Positions 12,916 through 24,343 of a stretch of DNA of 64,000 nt are shown here, one piece after another. Position 1 is the stretch's first letter. Each line of letters begins with the position of its first letter. The notes below the pieces were generated by a model that worked only from the letters and a program-made list of their open reading frames with translations, searched no databases and was not told the origin of the DNA. Source of the DNA: Dallia pectoralis (taxonomy: Eukaryota > Chordata > Actinopteri > Esociformes > Umbridae); contig CM055754.1 of the NCBI GenBank assembly GCA_029465975.1, forward strand, positions 10,797,288 to 10,861,287, read 5' to 3'. Made by a program: the position numbers and the translations under genes.

Positions 12916-13080
12916 ATTTCCTTATTGTGTCCCATTGCTATTTCCACTCTTGTGTTCAGTGTATTTATTGTGTAACTTTATGTTGTCCTGCAATTTTTCC
13001 ACATTATCTTGGCCAGGTCGCCGTTGCAAATGAGAATTTGTTCTCAATCGGCCTACCTGGTTAAATAAAGGTTAAAAAAT

Positions 13081-13409
13081 ATTCTAACATGACACAGTAG
13101 GTCACAACAGAAGTGCTGAAGCATGGCTTGTAGGGGCAGGCAATTTTCTATATTCACTGTAACACTAGGCAATGATGATTTTAAAAATGTCACCTTGTTT
13201 ATCAGTTTGATCTGATAATTAGTACACTTACATTTGTATTTTGTACATCCACCTCTTGCCAAGGTCACAGCACTAATCAACTAAAATATAGTAATTAACT
13301 AATAGTTATTGAGGTGGGGGGGACATAGCAAAGGAATCCAACCATAACCCAAAAACATTCATCCTGAATAGAAGATATCATCATTATGAAGAACTTGCAT
13401 CTTATTAAG
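13081..13409. other. Spacer, nothing recognised
   Basis: AT-rich sequence between the LINE tail and the 64-bp array. No gene, no terminal repeats. Confidence 0.4.
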
Positions 13410-13734
13410 GGGATTTAGATCTAATGGGTTTAATAAATTAAATATCTATAGCCAAAAACATGTTCTGTGGTCAGTGAGGGGATTTAGATCTAATGGGTTT
13501 AATAAATATCTATAGCCAAAAACATGTTCTGTGGTCAGTGAGGGGATTTAGATCTAATGGGTTTAATAAATATCTATAGCCAAAAACATGTTCTGTGGTC
13601 AGTGAGAGGATTTAGATCTAATGGGTTTAATAAATATCTATAGCCAAAAACATGTTCTGTGGTCAGTGAGGGGATTTAGATCTAATGGGTTTAATAAATA
13701 TCTATAGCCAAAAACATATTCTGTGGTCAGTGAG
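13410..13734. repeat. Tandem array, 64-bp unit, 5 copies
   Basis: The unit runs from GGGGATTTAGATCTAATGGG to TGTTCTGTGGTCAGTGA. The first copy carries a short extra segment (AATTAAAT). The other copies are almost identical. Confidence 0.95.
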
Positions 13735-13869
13735 AAATTGTTGTGTGGATTTAGAGAAACACTTTGGTTCACTGTCCTGAATAAATATCAAATGACCATC
13801 CAAATGTAACCTCACATATTTTGGTAAAAATGTCCTGTTGTCCATGACATCACGCATCCTAAAAAATAG

Positions 13870-14320
13870 TTAAAGCTATTCATAATTATGAACTTTTACA
13901 ACTTTTTGTCTTCTGACATTTCTGTCTTTGTATCCTCTAGTAATAAGATGGCCCTTCCATGGAACAAAGGAGCCTAATACAAAGCATACAACACAGCCCC
14001 AGACCATTACACCTCCTACACTAAACGGTAGGCGCATTGCATTCTGGTAAGTAGCGTTCTTCTGGCATCCACTGCCAGATAATATAGTATGATTCAACAC
14101 TCCAGAGAACATGTTTCCAATGCTGCAGTCCAATGGTGGCGTCTTTACACACTCCAGCAGATGCTTGCCATTGTACGTGTTCATGTGAGGCATTTAACAG
14201 CTGCACAGTCATGGAAACATATTTGGTGAAACTCTGAAAGCACAGGTCATTGTGTGCTGATGATAAGTCTAGTTGATTCATAAATGCTCTGACATAGTCG
14301 TCTGGCCATAACAAAGTTCA
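13870..14320 (-). pseudogene. Tc1/mariner transposase relic
   Basis: Minus-strand frames hold broken but recognisable Tc1 transposase pieces: WKHVLWSVESYYIIW (near 14080-14125), matching the W-x-x-VLWSDES region, then in another frame GGVMVWGCVV (near 14000), matching the GGGVMVWGCF block. In Tc1 proteins these flank the second catalytic Asp; here the DES Asp is replaced (SVES). At least one frameshift separates the pieces, and no terminal repeats were found. Confidence 0.7.
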
Positions 14321-14720
14321 CTTTGGTATTTGGACCTGCCCATTTCTCATACGTCCAACATAATGGCATAAGGGAACTGATTGCTGATCTAACTTAACCA
14401 AACATTCACATGTGGCCTTCAGCCTGGTAAGGAGATGATGAATGTTATTTGATTTACCAGTATAAATAAATATAATACAAATTCCAGAATTTACGGTGAC
14501 AGACTAGTTATGAGATTACTTTAGATCACTCAGTAAAGAATGGTTAGAATATGTTTAAGATCAGGTAACTCATAGTAGTGGAGAAATAGATGAGGTGGGG
14601 AGTTGTGTTTCGGTTGCATTTACCCTGTTTTATTTCTATTGTCTCAGTCAAATGGCACAGAGAAATGAATGTGACAAGTAGGTGGAGATAATAAACTAGA
14701 CCAGATGGGGTGACTGATTG
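14321..14720. other. Spacer, nothing recognised
   Basis: No gene, array or transposon end was seen between the Tc1 relic and the 36-bp array. Confidence 0.4.
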
Positions 14721-17440
14721 TGAAACTGACCAACTGTCTTCCTGGTTAAACCTGTATAATACTGACCAATTGTCTTCCTGGTTAAACCTGTATAATACTG
14801 ACCAACTGTCTTCCTGGTTAAACCTGTATAATACTGACCAACTGTCTGTCTGGTTAAACCTGTATAATACTGACCAACTGTCCTCCTGGTTAAACCTGTA
14901 TAATACTGACCAACTGTCCTCCTGGTTAAACCTGTATAATACTGACCAACTGTCTGTCTGGTTAAACCTGTATAATACTGACCAACTGTCTACCTGGTTA
15001 AACCTGTATAATACTGACCAACTGTCTGTCTGGTTATACCAGTATAATACTGACCAACTGTCTGTCTGGTTAAACCTGTATAATACTGACCAACTGTCTG
15101 TCTGTTTAAACCTGTATAATACTGACCAACTGTCTGTCTGTTTAAACCTGTATAATACTGACCACCTGTCTGTCTGGTTATACCTGTATAATACTGACCA
15201 ACTGTCTGTCTGGTTAAACCTGTATAATACTGACCAACTGTCTGTCTGTTTAAACCTGTATAATACTGACCAACTGTCTGTCTGTTTAAACCTGTATAAT
15301 ACTGACCAACTGTCTGTCTGGTTAAACCTGTATAATACTGACCAACTGTCTTCCTGTTTAAACCTGTATAATACTGACCAACTGTCTTCCTGTTTAAACC
15401 TGTATAATACTGACCAACTGTCTGTCTGGTTAAACCTGTATAATACTGACCAACTGTCTGTCTGGTTATACCAGTATAATACTGACCAACTGTCTGTCTG
15501 GTTATACCTGTATAATACTGACCAACTGTCTGTCTGGTTAAACCTGTATAATACTGACCAACTGTCTGTCTGTTTAAACCTGTATAATACTGACCAACTG
15601 TCTGTCTGTTTAAACCTGTATAATACTGACCACCTGTCTGTCTGGTTATACCAGTATAATACTGACCAACTGTCTGTCTGGTTAAACCTGTATAATACTG
15701 ACCAACTGTCTGTCTGTTTAAACCTGTATAATACTGACCAACTGTCTGTCTGTTTAAACCTGTATAATACTGACCAACTGTCTGTCTGGTTAAACCTGTA
15801 TAATACTGACCAACTGTCTTCCTGTTTAAACCTGTATAATACTGACCAACTGTCTTCCTGTTTAAACCTGTATAATACTGACCAACTGTCTGTCTGGTTA
15901 AACCTGTATAATACTGACCAACTGTCTGTCTGGTTATACCAGTATAATACTGACCAACTGTCTGTCTGGTTATACCTGTATAATACTGACCAACTGTCTG
16001 TCTGGTTAAACCTGTATAATACTGACCAACTGTCTGTCTGTTTAAACCTGTATAATACTGACCAACTGTCTGTCTGTTTAAACCTGTATAATACTGACCA
16101 CCTGTCTGTCTGGTTATACCAGTATAATACTGACCAACTGTCTGTCTGGTTAAACCTGTATAATACTGACCAACTGTCTGTCTGTTTAAACCTGTATAAT
16201 ACTGACCAACTGTCTGTCTGTTTAAACCTGTATAATACTGACCAACTGTCTGTCTGGTTAAACCTGTATAATACTGACCAACTGTCTTCCTGTTTAAACC
16301 TGTATAATACTGACCAACTGTCTTCCTGTTTAAACCTGTATAATACTGACCAACTGTCTGTCTGGTTAAACCTGTATAATACTGACCACCTGTCTGTCTG
16401 GTTATACCAGTATAATACTGACCAACTGTCTACCTGGTTAAACTTGTATAATACTGACCAACTGTCTGTCTGTTTAAACCTGTATAATACTGACCAACTG
16501 TCTTCCTGTTTAAACCTGTATAATACTGACCAACTGTCTACCTGGTTAAACTTGTATAATACTGACCAACTGTCTGCCTGGTTAAACCTGTATAATACTG
16601 ACCAACTGTCTGTCTGTTTAAACCTGTATAATACTGACCAACTGTCTTCCTGGTTAAACCTGTATAATACTGACCAACTGTCTTCCTGTTTAAACCTTTA
16701 TAAAACTGACCAACTGTCTGTCTGTTTAAACCTGTATAATACTGACCAACTGTCTTCCTGTTTAAACCTGTATAATACTGACCAACTGTCTTCCTGTTTA
16801 AACCTGTATAATACTGACCAACTGTCTTCCTGTTTAAACCTGTATAATACTGACCAACTGTCTACCTGGTTAAACCTGTATAATACTGACCAACTGTCTG
16901 TCTGTTTAAACCTGTATAATACTGACCAACTGTCTGTCTGTTTAAACCTGTATAATACTGACCAACTGTCTGTCTGTTTAAACCTGTATAATACTGACCA
17001 ACTGTCTGTCTGGTTAAACCTGTATAATACTGACCAACTGTCTACCTGGTTAAACCTGTATAATACTGACCAACTGTCTGTCTGGTTAAACCTGTATAAT
17101 ACTGACCAACTGTCTGTCTGTTTAAACCTGTATAATACTGACCAACTGTCTGTCTGGTTAAACCTGTATAAAACTGACCAACTGTCCTCCTGGTTAAACC
17201 TGTATAATACTGACCAACTGTCCTCCTGGTTAAACCTGTATAATACTGACCAACTGTCTGTCTGTTTAAACCTGTATAATACTGACCAACTGTCTGTCTG
17301 TTTAAACCTGTATAATACTGACCAACTGTCTTCCTGGTTAAACCTGTATAATACTGACCAACTGTCTACCTGGTTAAACCTGTATAATACTGACCAACTG
17401 TCTGTCTGGTTAAACCTGCATAATACTGACCAACAGTTTG
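14721..17440. repeat. 2.7-kb tandem array, 36-bp unit, about 75 copies, with 13-unit higher-order repeat
   Basis: The unit is ACTGACCAACTGTCTGTCTG plus GTTAAACCTGTATAAT. Variants affect the centre (CTTCCTG, CTGTCTG, CTACCTG) and G/T before TTAAACC. A rare variant (ACCACCTG) recurs at 15161, 15629 and 16097, exactly 468 bp or 13 units apart, and the variant order between these marks is repeated. The array therefore grew partly by duplication of 13-unit blocks. Since 36 is divisible by three, one plus frame stays open for 923 codons as a 12-residue repeat (TDQLSVWLNLYN type). I regard this as a by-product of unit length, not a gene. Confidence 0.95.
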
Positions 17441-17917
17441 ATCTGATCAGAGGTTCATGTCTGGTTCAAGAGACTGGATGAGTAGTATTGTCGTATAGGA
17501 GACATAATCTTCTGTAAGATTCTATAATAAACATAATAGTGGAAGATAATTGTTGTCTCTTGCATCCTAACTATATGAGTATTCAAGTGGTAAATAGTTC
17601 ACACCACAGACTCCAGGTGAAAGAAAATAGTATTCAGATCAAGAAAAAGCAGGCATTTGAACGAGAGGTGGAGAGAAATCGGGTAGAATAAATCTGAAAA
17701 TCTCCCAGGATTTCCAGGATGCAGAGTTTATATGTATTCATGTAATAGCACTGACATTGGCATTCACCAACACATGTAAGCCATGGTGTGGTAGCGACTA
17801 CAGAGTGATAAAAGAATCCATACAACACCCTGGGCCCGTGGTATTAAGTGTAACATAGACACGATAGTTACTGACAGGGTGCAAACACTGTCTGATCATT
17901 TCTGTTGGTACTCACTC
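17441..17917. other. Spacer, nothing recognised
   Basis: No gene or repeat was recognised between the 36-bp array and the CA microsatellite. Confidence 0.4.
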
Positions 17918-17960
17918 TGACTCTCACACACTCACACACACACACACACACACACATCCA
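17918..17960. repeat. (CA)n microsatellite
   Basis: An interrupted CACACA run of about 35 bases. Confidence 0.9.
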
Positions 17961-18558
17961 CACCCAGGGCAATCGTTTCTATTGGCACTTGGAAAGGATT
18001 TGGAGATCCAAAACACACATACACACATTCCCAATGTTTCGGTGGGCAAACGGCAAGCCCTTGGAAACACACACCCACAAACATAGTTAGATTGCTTTCA
18101 TTGGCACAGGGGAAGGACTAGAGATTTGTTTAGGGAAAACGTGTACTCTTCTAGTCTAGAGTGGACATTACTGGGTCTCCAGGAAAATATATGGAGAAAA
18201 GGGTGTGGAATAACGGATAGAGAGAGATGGTAAGTGTGGAAACGACATTGTGTTGGTAGTCTGAACTGATCCTACTTGGGTTTGGTGATGACAGCCACAC
18301 TAAGGCTCAAAAACAAGAATATGGAAGCAGTGAGGGAAGTTTACGGTTATCTGGAGTTCAAAGAAACATACACAAATCTATTATAACACCTAGATTTGTC
18401 CAGTTCTATTTTTGAAATTTACACAGTTTAATATCGTCTAGTACTCATAAATGTAGGCATTGAACAAATAAACACGTGTTTAAGTATTTGACAGATAAAA
18501 CAGCAGAACCCACTCCAGGCATACTTTCTACAATGGAACTCAAATATTGTTCAAAAAG
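17961..18558. other. Spacer, nothing recognised
   Basis: Two short similar phrases (CAATCGTTTCTATTGGCACTT near 17970 and TTGCTTTCATTGGCACAGG near 18090) hint at an old short duplication. No gene was seen. Confidence 0.4.
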
Positions 18559-18810
18559 TTCTTACCAACTCTATTGTAGAAATTCCCACAAATAAATGTG
18601 TTGGACTTGCATTGACTTCAACCAATGCCCAGAATATTCCGAACCTACTCTATTGGGTTTAAGTCTCCAGACCACGTTTGCCATGATTAGAAGCTGAACG
18701 CCTTGTTCCTTTTTACTAAAGTTGTTCTGACTTAGCTTGGAGGTTTGTTTTGGATCATTGTCTTTGGACCAAGTGTATTGCATGTCACTGGAACATGCTA
18801 TGGTAGATGT
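18559..18810 (-). pseudogene. Tc1/mariner transposase relic (C-terminal part)
   Basis: The minus-strand frame contains KDNDPKQTSKLSQNNFSKKE, close to the Tc1 block that carries the second catalytic Asp (QDNDPKHTS type), followed by a diverged stretch ending RVGSEYSGHWLKS. The following SPDLNPIE block has decayed. This short frame is a relic, and no ends of the transposon were found. Confidence 0.75.
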
Positions 18811-18868
18811 TCTGATTTAGGGAGCCTATCCCTCACACAGTAGAAGATAGTGGATGCAGATAAAGGGC

Positions 18869-19023
18869 CCCAGATCATAAGGCTTCCTCCAGATCATAAG
18901 GCTTCCTCCAGATCATAAGGCTTCCTCCAGATCATAAGGCTTCCTCCAGATCATAAGGCTTCCTCCAGATCATAAGGCTTCCTCCAGATCATAAGGCTTC
19001 CTCCAGATCATAAGGCTTCCTCT
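18869..19023. repeat. Tandem array, 19-bp unit, 8 copies
   Basis: Eight essentially identical copies of AGATCATAAGGCTTCCTCC directly downstream of the Tc1 relic. Confidence 0.95.
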
Positions 19024-19977
19024 TCCATGTTAGATAGTTAGTGTCACACACTAAGGAACCACCTTTTCCCTTACTCAACGACATACAAAAACCCTGAACA
19101 GTAAACCACAGATTACAAACGTTTTCATTCATTCCAAATGACCTTCCAGTCTCCAGTAACCTACTGCTGGTGCTTCATTGTCCAGGTAAGCCGGGTTTTA
19201 TATTTTTTACAGAGGATTTGCAAGTAATGAACAAATGTTATGACACCTGTAAGAATTGTTAGTATTAACTTTAACCAAGTATTAATTTATTTTCATTGCT
19301 GCAGAGCGGCTGTTAGTTGTTAACACATAATATTTTCCCTGGAAAAGGCTTTTTATAACTCTGAAATGTATTTATTTATAACCCTTTTTGTTTTTGGTGA
19401 TCTAAACGATTTTACTACACGCTCCATAGAATATTCCCTGACAAGGGCAAGCTTGAAAAAGGCAAATACCTTTACAGTTTGGCCTAGTGCCCTAACTGGT
19501 ACAGATTCTAGTCTGGAGTTCCTCTCTGAGGTATTTTAGGTAACGATTGAACCATTCAAGCAATTTGGCAACCACCCAACAATTTAGAAATAGTAACATG
19601 TGCTGACCAACACATTGTCTAATGTCTACATTAGGTACTGTCATTTTCATTTTGTAGTGTCTGCCCTGTGTTTATGTGTATATTGTATATCTCACTGTTT
19701 GTTATCTGTGAAAAAAACCAGGACCTATTCCGTCTACTTTCGGAGTTGTATAATCATTGTACAACATCTAATAACACAAAGGAACAACAAAACTTTCTTA
19801 GATACTTCTTATAATGTTATCTCTTCGAACTTAAAGTACATTCTTCATTAAAAAAATCCAAGAAAATGTTGGTGAAATTCAAAGATCTATGTATGTTGTT
19901 TAAAAAAATATGCATATTGTTCTCAACTCTCTTGATCCTGTAACTTGTAAAGTGTGTTCAAGTGCGTTAGGTCCATT
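19024..19977. other. Non-coding stretch, nothing recognised
   Basis: AT-rich. A splice-donor-like GGTAAGCC near 19185 has no supported exon. No arrays or transposon ends were seen. Confidence 0.4.
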
Positions 19978-21563
19978 TGGCTGTGTAATGGACTGGCTGT
20001 GTGGTGGACCGGCAGTGTGGTGGACTGGCAGTTTGGTGGACTGGCTGTGTGGTGGACTGGCTGTTTGGTGGACTGGCTGTGTGGTGGACTGGCTGTTTGG
20101 TGGACTGGCTGTGTGGTGGACTGGCTGTTTGGTGGACTGGCAGTGTGGTGGACTGGCTGTTTGGTGGACTGGCTGTGTGGTGGACTGGCTGTGTGGTGGA
20201 CTGGCTGTGTGGTGGACTGGCTGTTTGGTGGACTGGCTGTTTGGTGGACTGGCTGTGTGGTGGACTGGCTGTGTGGTGGACTGGCTGTGTGGTGGACTGG
20301 CTGTTTGGTGGACTGGCTGTGTGGTGGACTGGCTGTTTGGTGGACTGGCAGTGTGGTGGACTGGCAGTTTGGTGGACTGGCTGTGTGGTGGACTGGCTGT
20401 GTGGTGGACTGGCTGTTTGGTGGACTGGCAGTGTGGTGGACTGGCTGTTTGGTGGACTGGCTGTGTGGTGGACTGGCTGTGTGGTGGACTGGCTGTGTGG
20501 TGGACTGGCTGTGTGGTGGACTGGCTGTTTGGGGGACTGGCTGTGTGGTGGACTGGCTGTGTGGTGGACTGGCTGTTTGGGGGACTGGCTGTGTGGTGGA
20601 CTGGCTGTGTGGTGGACTGGCTGTTTGGTGGACCGGCTGTGTGTTGGACTGGCTGTTTGGTGGACTGGCTGTTTGGTGGACTGGCTGTTTGGTGGACTGG
20701 CTGTTTGGTGGACTGGTTGTTTGGTGGACTGGCTGTGTGGTGGACTGGCTGTTTGGTGAACTGGCTGTTTGGCGGACTGGCTGTTTGGTGGACTGGCTGT
20801 GTGGTGGACTGGCTGTTTGGTGGACTGGCTGTGTGGTGGACTGGCTGTTTGGTGGACTGGCTGTTTGGTGGACTGGTTGTTTGGTGGACTGGCTGTTTTG
20901 TGGAATGGCTGTGTGGTGGACTGGCTGTTTGGTGAACTGGCTGTTTGGCGGACTGGCTGTTTGGTGGACCGGCTGTGTGTTGGACTGGCTGTTTGGTGGA
21001 CTGGCTGTTTGGTGGACTGGCTGTTTGGTGGACTGGCTGTTTGGTGGACTGGCTGTTTGGTGGACTGGCTGTGTGGTGGACTGGCTGTTTGGTGGACTGG
21101 CAGTGTGGTGGACTGGCTGTTTGGTGGACTGGCTGTGTGGTGGACTGGCTGTTTGGTGAACTGGCTGTTTGGCGGACTGGCTGTTTGGTGGACCGGCTGT
21201 GTGTTGGACTGGCTGTTTGGTGGACTGGCTGTTTGGTGGACTGGCTGTTTGGTGGACTGGCTGTTTGGTGGACTGGTTGTTTGGTGGACTGGCTGTGTGG
21301 TGGACTGGCTGTTTGGTGAACTGGCTGTTTGGCGGACTGGCTGTTTGGTGGACCGGCTGTGTGGTGGACTGGCTGTTTGGTGGACTGGCTGTGTGGTGGA
21401 CTGGCTGTTTGGTGGACTGGCTGTTTTGTGGAATGGCTGTGTGGTGGACTGGCTGCGTGTGGTTGACTGGCTGTGTGGTGGACCGGCTGTGTGGTGGACT
21501 GGCTGTATGGTGGACTGGCTGTGTGGTTAACCGGCTGTGTGGTGGACTGGCTGTGTGGTGGAT
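19978..21563. repeat. 1.6-kb tandem array, 16-bp unit, about 99 copies
   Basis: The unit is GGCTGTTTGGTGGACT with frequent variants GGCTGTGTGGTGGACT and GGCAGTGTGGTGGACT. Marker variants (GGTGAACTGG, then GGCGGACTGG, then GGACCGG) recur at 20755, 20931, 21155 and 21315, which is 11, 14 and 10 units apart, so blocks of 10-14 units were duplicated. The unit contains no stop codon in most frames, so long frames (up to 555 codons, Thr/Pro/Ser-rich on the minus strand) stay open on both strands. I do not consider these genes. Confidence 0.95.
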
Positions 21564-22339
21564 AGATAACATAAAATGTTGCTGTGCCACAATAAATGTA
21601 AAAGCATAAGTGGCTGAATAAATGTTATGTGTGTTATACTGTAGTTTGAAAATGTTATGTATAAGATAAGATTAAAGAATGAAATTCACAAGTCAAGGTA
21701 CATAATGGCCTCATTTCTCAACAAATAAATTAAATGTGTTAACTTGCTAATGTTGTCGTCATAGTTGCAGTTTTTGTACTTTGTACTTTTCTCACTCATC
21801 CTTTCAACTTCACGGTCTGTCCTCCTCACTCCTGGGTCATTCTGTTCTGTCTTTTCTTGATATTTACTTCATATCTTTAAATTCAATCCACTCTAACTCC
21901 CGATAAATCACAGCTATGTGTGTCTTTATGTCACAGCTACACGTGAGTGTGTGTCCATACACTATGTGTGTGTTGGTCAGTGATTGCTATGATCACAGTA
22001 GTGACACTAATAGAATATGACCGCTAGTAGCTTATTGCTGATACTCTGCAGCAACATATTAAAAGTGTGAAGACAGAAAAAGAGAGATGAAAAGAGATGA
22101 TAAAAGGGATACAGTGGCAGTCATGGATCGAAAACAGACGGAAGACAGAGAGATTACGAGAGAGAGGTTGGGATGAAGAGAGAGAGAGGTGAAAATAGTA
22201 ATGGAAAAGACATAAATAGAAAGATGAAAAAGAGAAAAAGGGAAAGAGGTGTAGATATTGATGGAAAAATACATAGACAGAAATGAAAGATTGGACTCAA
22301 AAAGATGGAAAATGAGAAAATCATGGAGCGAGATACACT
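21564..22339. other. Spacer with purine-rich segment
   Basis: 22070-22330 is strongly purine-rich (GAGA/AAAGAG). No gene or array was recognised. Confidence 0.4.
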
Positions 22340-22655
22340 GGATAAGCCTACACACCCCGGTAAAAATGCCAGGTTTATGAGACGTGTAAAAAGATGAAGA
22401 AAACAACCCCAAAGCATGATGCTGCCACCACCATGCCTCACTGTGGGTATGGCGTTCTTTGGATGATGTACAGTGTTGTTTTTGCACCAAACATACTTTT
22501 TGGCCAAAAAGTTAAACCTTGGTTTCATCAGACCACAACACCTTTGACCACAGGCTTTTGGGAGACTTGATATTTGTTTTTTTTTGCAAACTGCAGCCTG
22601 GCTTGGATGTTTTTCTTCATGAGAAAAGGCTACCCTTGTTGAGCTTTATGGGGAT
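22340..22655 (-). pseudogene. Tc1-like transposon fragment with transposase relic
   Basis: On the minus strand, KYVWCKNNTVHHPKNAIPTV followed by RHGGGSIMLWGCF (about 22420-22500) is the Tc1 transposase block around the GGGS-WGCF motif. The adjoining plus-strand text (GGTTTCATCAGACCACAACA, then GCAGCCTGGCTTGGATGTTT) is the continuation of the same fish Tc1 family. Sequence near 22345-22375 (CTACACACCCCGG, AAAATGCCAGGTTT) looks like another part of the family, so an internal deletion is likely. Confidence 0.75.
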
Positions 22656-22860
22656 TGTGCTCTCATTCTTATTTGATTTGTTTAACCTTTTACTTTGTTT
22701 CCCCCTTCCCCTTTAAGCCAGATAATCACAGGGTAAAGTGTATGTCATGTGACCTAATCACTAACTAAATGAATACACATGATTAAGTGAACCAGTTAAC
22801 AAAGTCTGGTGAATGTGAAACAGTATTCCCTTGTTGTTTGAGAATGTTACTCTGCTAACA

Positions 22861-22874
22861 GGTTATGGGCCCAG
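22861..22874 (+). promoter_or_regulatory. Primer-binding site, copia type (initiator tRNA-Met internal region)
   Basis: GGTTATGGGCCCAG starts directly after the LTR-like end CTAACA. It is complementary to the anticodon arm of eukaryotic initiator tRNA-Met (CTGGGCCCATAACC). Drosophila copia is known to prime from a 5'-half of this tRNA, so a half-tRNA primer is the natural reading. The match is seen directly; its use as a primer site is inferred. Confidence 0.75.
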
Positions 22875-22933
22875 AGAACATATAGTTTTGGTGTTAAGAC
22901 GCCGGGTAAGAGTAACAACGGAGGAAACCTGCT

Positions 22934-23542
22934 ATGAATATGAGCAGAAGAACAAAAGCAGCGGAATCGACCGGCCGCTGGTCAAGACTGGTTTTTGACA
23001 GAGATGAGAAAAATTATGAGACAACATTTTTGGGCCACCTTTGTTTGCAAGGACTAAAAGGAACTATTTTAAATGAGCCTTCTGACGAAGATGAGGAAGA
23101 CAAGGCGAAAAACGCCGATGCCTATGCAGAGCTGATACAGTTTCTGGATGACAAAAGTCTGTCGCTGGTCATGAGGGAAGCAGCTGATGACGGACGTGTG
23201 GAGATTTTGTGTGGATATTATGCTGGAAAAGGGAAGCCTTGGGTAATAAGCTTATACACAGAGCTAACTTCACTGCAAAAATCGCCAAGTGAGAGTGTTA
23301 CGGAATATGTCATCAGAGCTGAGACGACAATCACAGCTTTAAAAAATGCAAATGAGAGTCTGAGTGACAAACTTTTGACAGCAATGGTTTTGAAAGGACT
23401 TCCGGAGATATTTAAGCCATTTACTATCCATGTTACTCAGAGTGATGTTAAAATGACTTTTGCGGAATTTAAGACACGGCTTCGAAGTTATGAGGACATT
23501 GAAAGCAAGAGCACAGATTGGAACGAGATCCACTTTAGCTGA
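22934..23542 (+). pseudogene. Copia Gag (capsid-like) fragment
   Basis: The 202-residue frame begins near MSRRTKAAESTGRWSRLVF with the W-x-x-R-L-x-F-D start and the YETTFLGHL segment of copia Gag. It continues with LYTELTSLQKSPSESVTEYV and ends in LKGLPEIFKPFTIHV and MTFAEFKTRLRSYED, all typical of the copia capsid domain (Pfam UBN2 type). An acidic stretch (EPSDEDEEDKAK) is present. Translation leaves frame near 23470-23540, where the zinc-knuckle region continues in another frame. The protein would package the element's RNA. Confidence 0.85.
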
Positions 23543-23870
23543 CTATGGGGCTGCAAGTGCTGATATTATTTGTTACAGATGTGGCACAAAAGGCCATAAA
23601 GCAAGAATATGCCAGCGTAAACAGTGGTGCAGTCACTGCAAAAATACCTGCAGGCGGAGAAAGGAGCGGTATAACGCAAGGAAAGTGTCCGAGGAGCCGG
23701 GCGATAGGGAATATGTTTTTCGGGCAAGCGCTGAGATATGGAGGCGTGAGGATAAGAGAAGAGGCCTAATGGTGGACGCCGGTGCAACTTCGCACATCAT
23801 CAGAGACATCACAAAGTTCCAGAGGTTTGACAGCAGTTTCCGGGCTGACACACTGCGTGGAATTAGCTGA
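23460..23870 (+). pseudogene. Copia Gag zinc knuckle and protease fragment
   Basis: The frame contains CYRCGTKGHKARIC, a CCHC knuckle (C-x2-C-x4-H-x4-C) that binds element RNA. After a basic spacer comes GLMVDAGATSHIIRD, the aspartic protease active site, with the expected D-[SA]-G-A-[TS] core. It stops at 23870. The protease C-terminal half continues in the frame beginning near 23782 (LTHCVELADGTRCNGVAKHR, then DAQYIPTYPQDIYSV), so at least one frameshift lies between 23830 and 23860. Confidence 0.85.
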
Positions 23871-24341
23871 TGGCACGAGGTGCAACGGAGTCGCCAAGCA
23901 CCGAGGAGACGCAGTGGTATGGTTGGTGGACAGCAGAGGACGACGTTTCAAAACAACACTAAGAGACGCGCAGTACATCCCAACATATCCACAGGACATC
24001 TACTCAGTGAAGGCAGCAACCTCGAACAGAGCAACGGTAATCTTCAGGGAAAGGAAGAACGTTCTGCTACTGAATTCCCCATATACGTGCACAACAAACT
24101 GTATTTGCACACAATAGACAATGAATGTGATGACCAATGTAGTAAATGTCATGACTTGGAGAAATGGCATGAAATATTGGGTCATTGCAACTATAGGGAT
24201 GTAATTAAGCTTGAGAATGTTGTGGAGGGTATGAAAATTAAGAGAACAGCGAAACCTACCCCAAGTTGTGAGATTTGCACACAAGGGAAGTTTACTGAGA
24301 CTAGAAACAGAGAGCCGGATGCAAGAGCCAAGCCGCACTAG
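23782..24341 (+). pseudogene. Copia protease end and pre-integrase zinc-binding region
   Basis: Two overlapping frames carry the continuation. First is VELADGTRCNGVAKHRGDAV with LRDAQYIPTYPQDIYSV. Then, in the second frame, WHEILGHCNYRDVIKLENVV and PSCEICTQGKF, which give the H-x-H/C-x2-C layout of the GAG-pre-integrase zinc-binding domain (H of WHEILGH, C of CEIC). It ends at a stop at 24339-24341. The first catalytic Asp of the integrase follows at VHTDLAGP in the next segment. Confidence 0.8.
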
Positions 24342-24343
24342 AA

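Larger units (their letters stand above)
10931..13080 (+). mobile_element. Degraded non-LTR retrotransposon (LINE) relic with intact 3' tail
   Basis: Plus-strand translations give broken fragments of a LINE reverse transcriptase C-terminus: LNSGKTKCMLFNRSLP upstream of the inserted MITE, and EYVDAYKYLGVLLDSSLSF followed by PHINKLNS downstream of it. The relic ends in the tail common in fish LINEs, GGCCTACCTGGTTAAATAAA (near 13050-13070) plus A-rich bases. Several frameshifts and stops break the coding part. A hAT MITE (11108-11516) and a 34-bp minisatellite (12022-12915) lie within it. The left boundary and exact clade (L2-like or L1-like) are uncertain. Confidence 0.7.

Noticed and set aside
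14710..17481. A 923-codon open frame of 12-residue repeats as a structural protein
   Set aside because: The unit is 36 bp and lacks stops in that frame, so openness is automatic. No signal peptide, unique domain or splice context was seen.
19180..19195. A strong splice-donor-like site after CATTGTCCAG
   Set aside because: No exon, acceptor or conserved reading frame could be tied to it.
19923..21590. Mucin-like 555-residue minus-strand frame and several long plus-strand frames
   Set aside because: All derive from a 16-bp unit without stop triplets. Both strands and several frames are open at once, which argues against coding.
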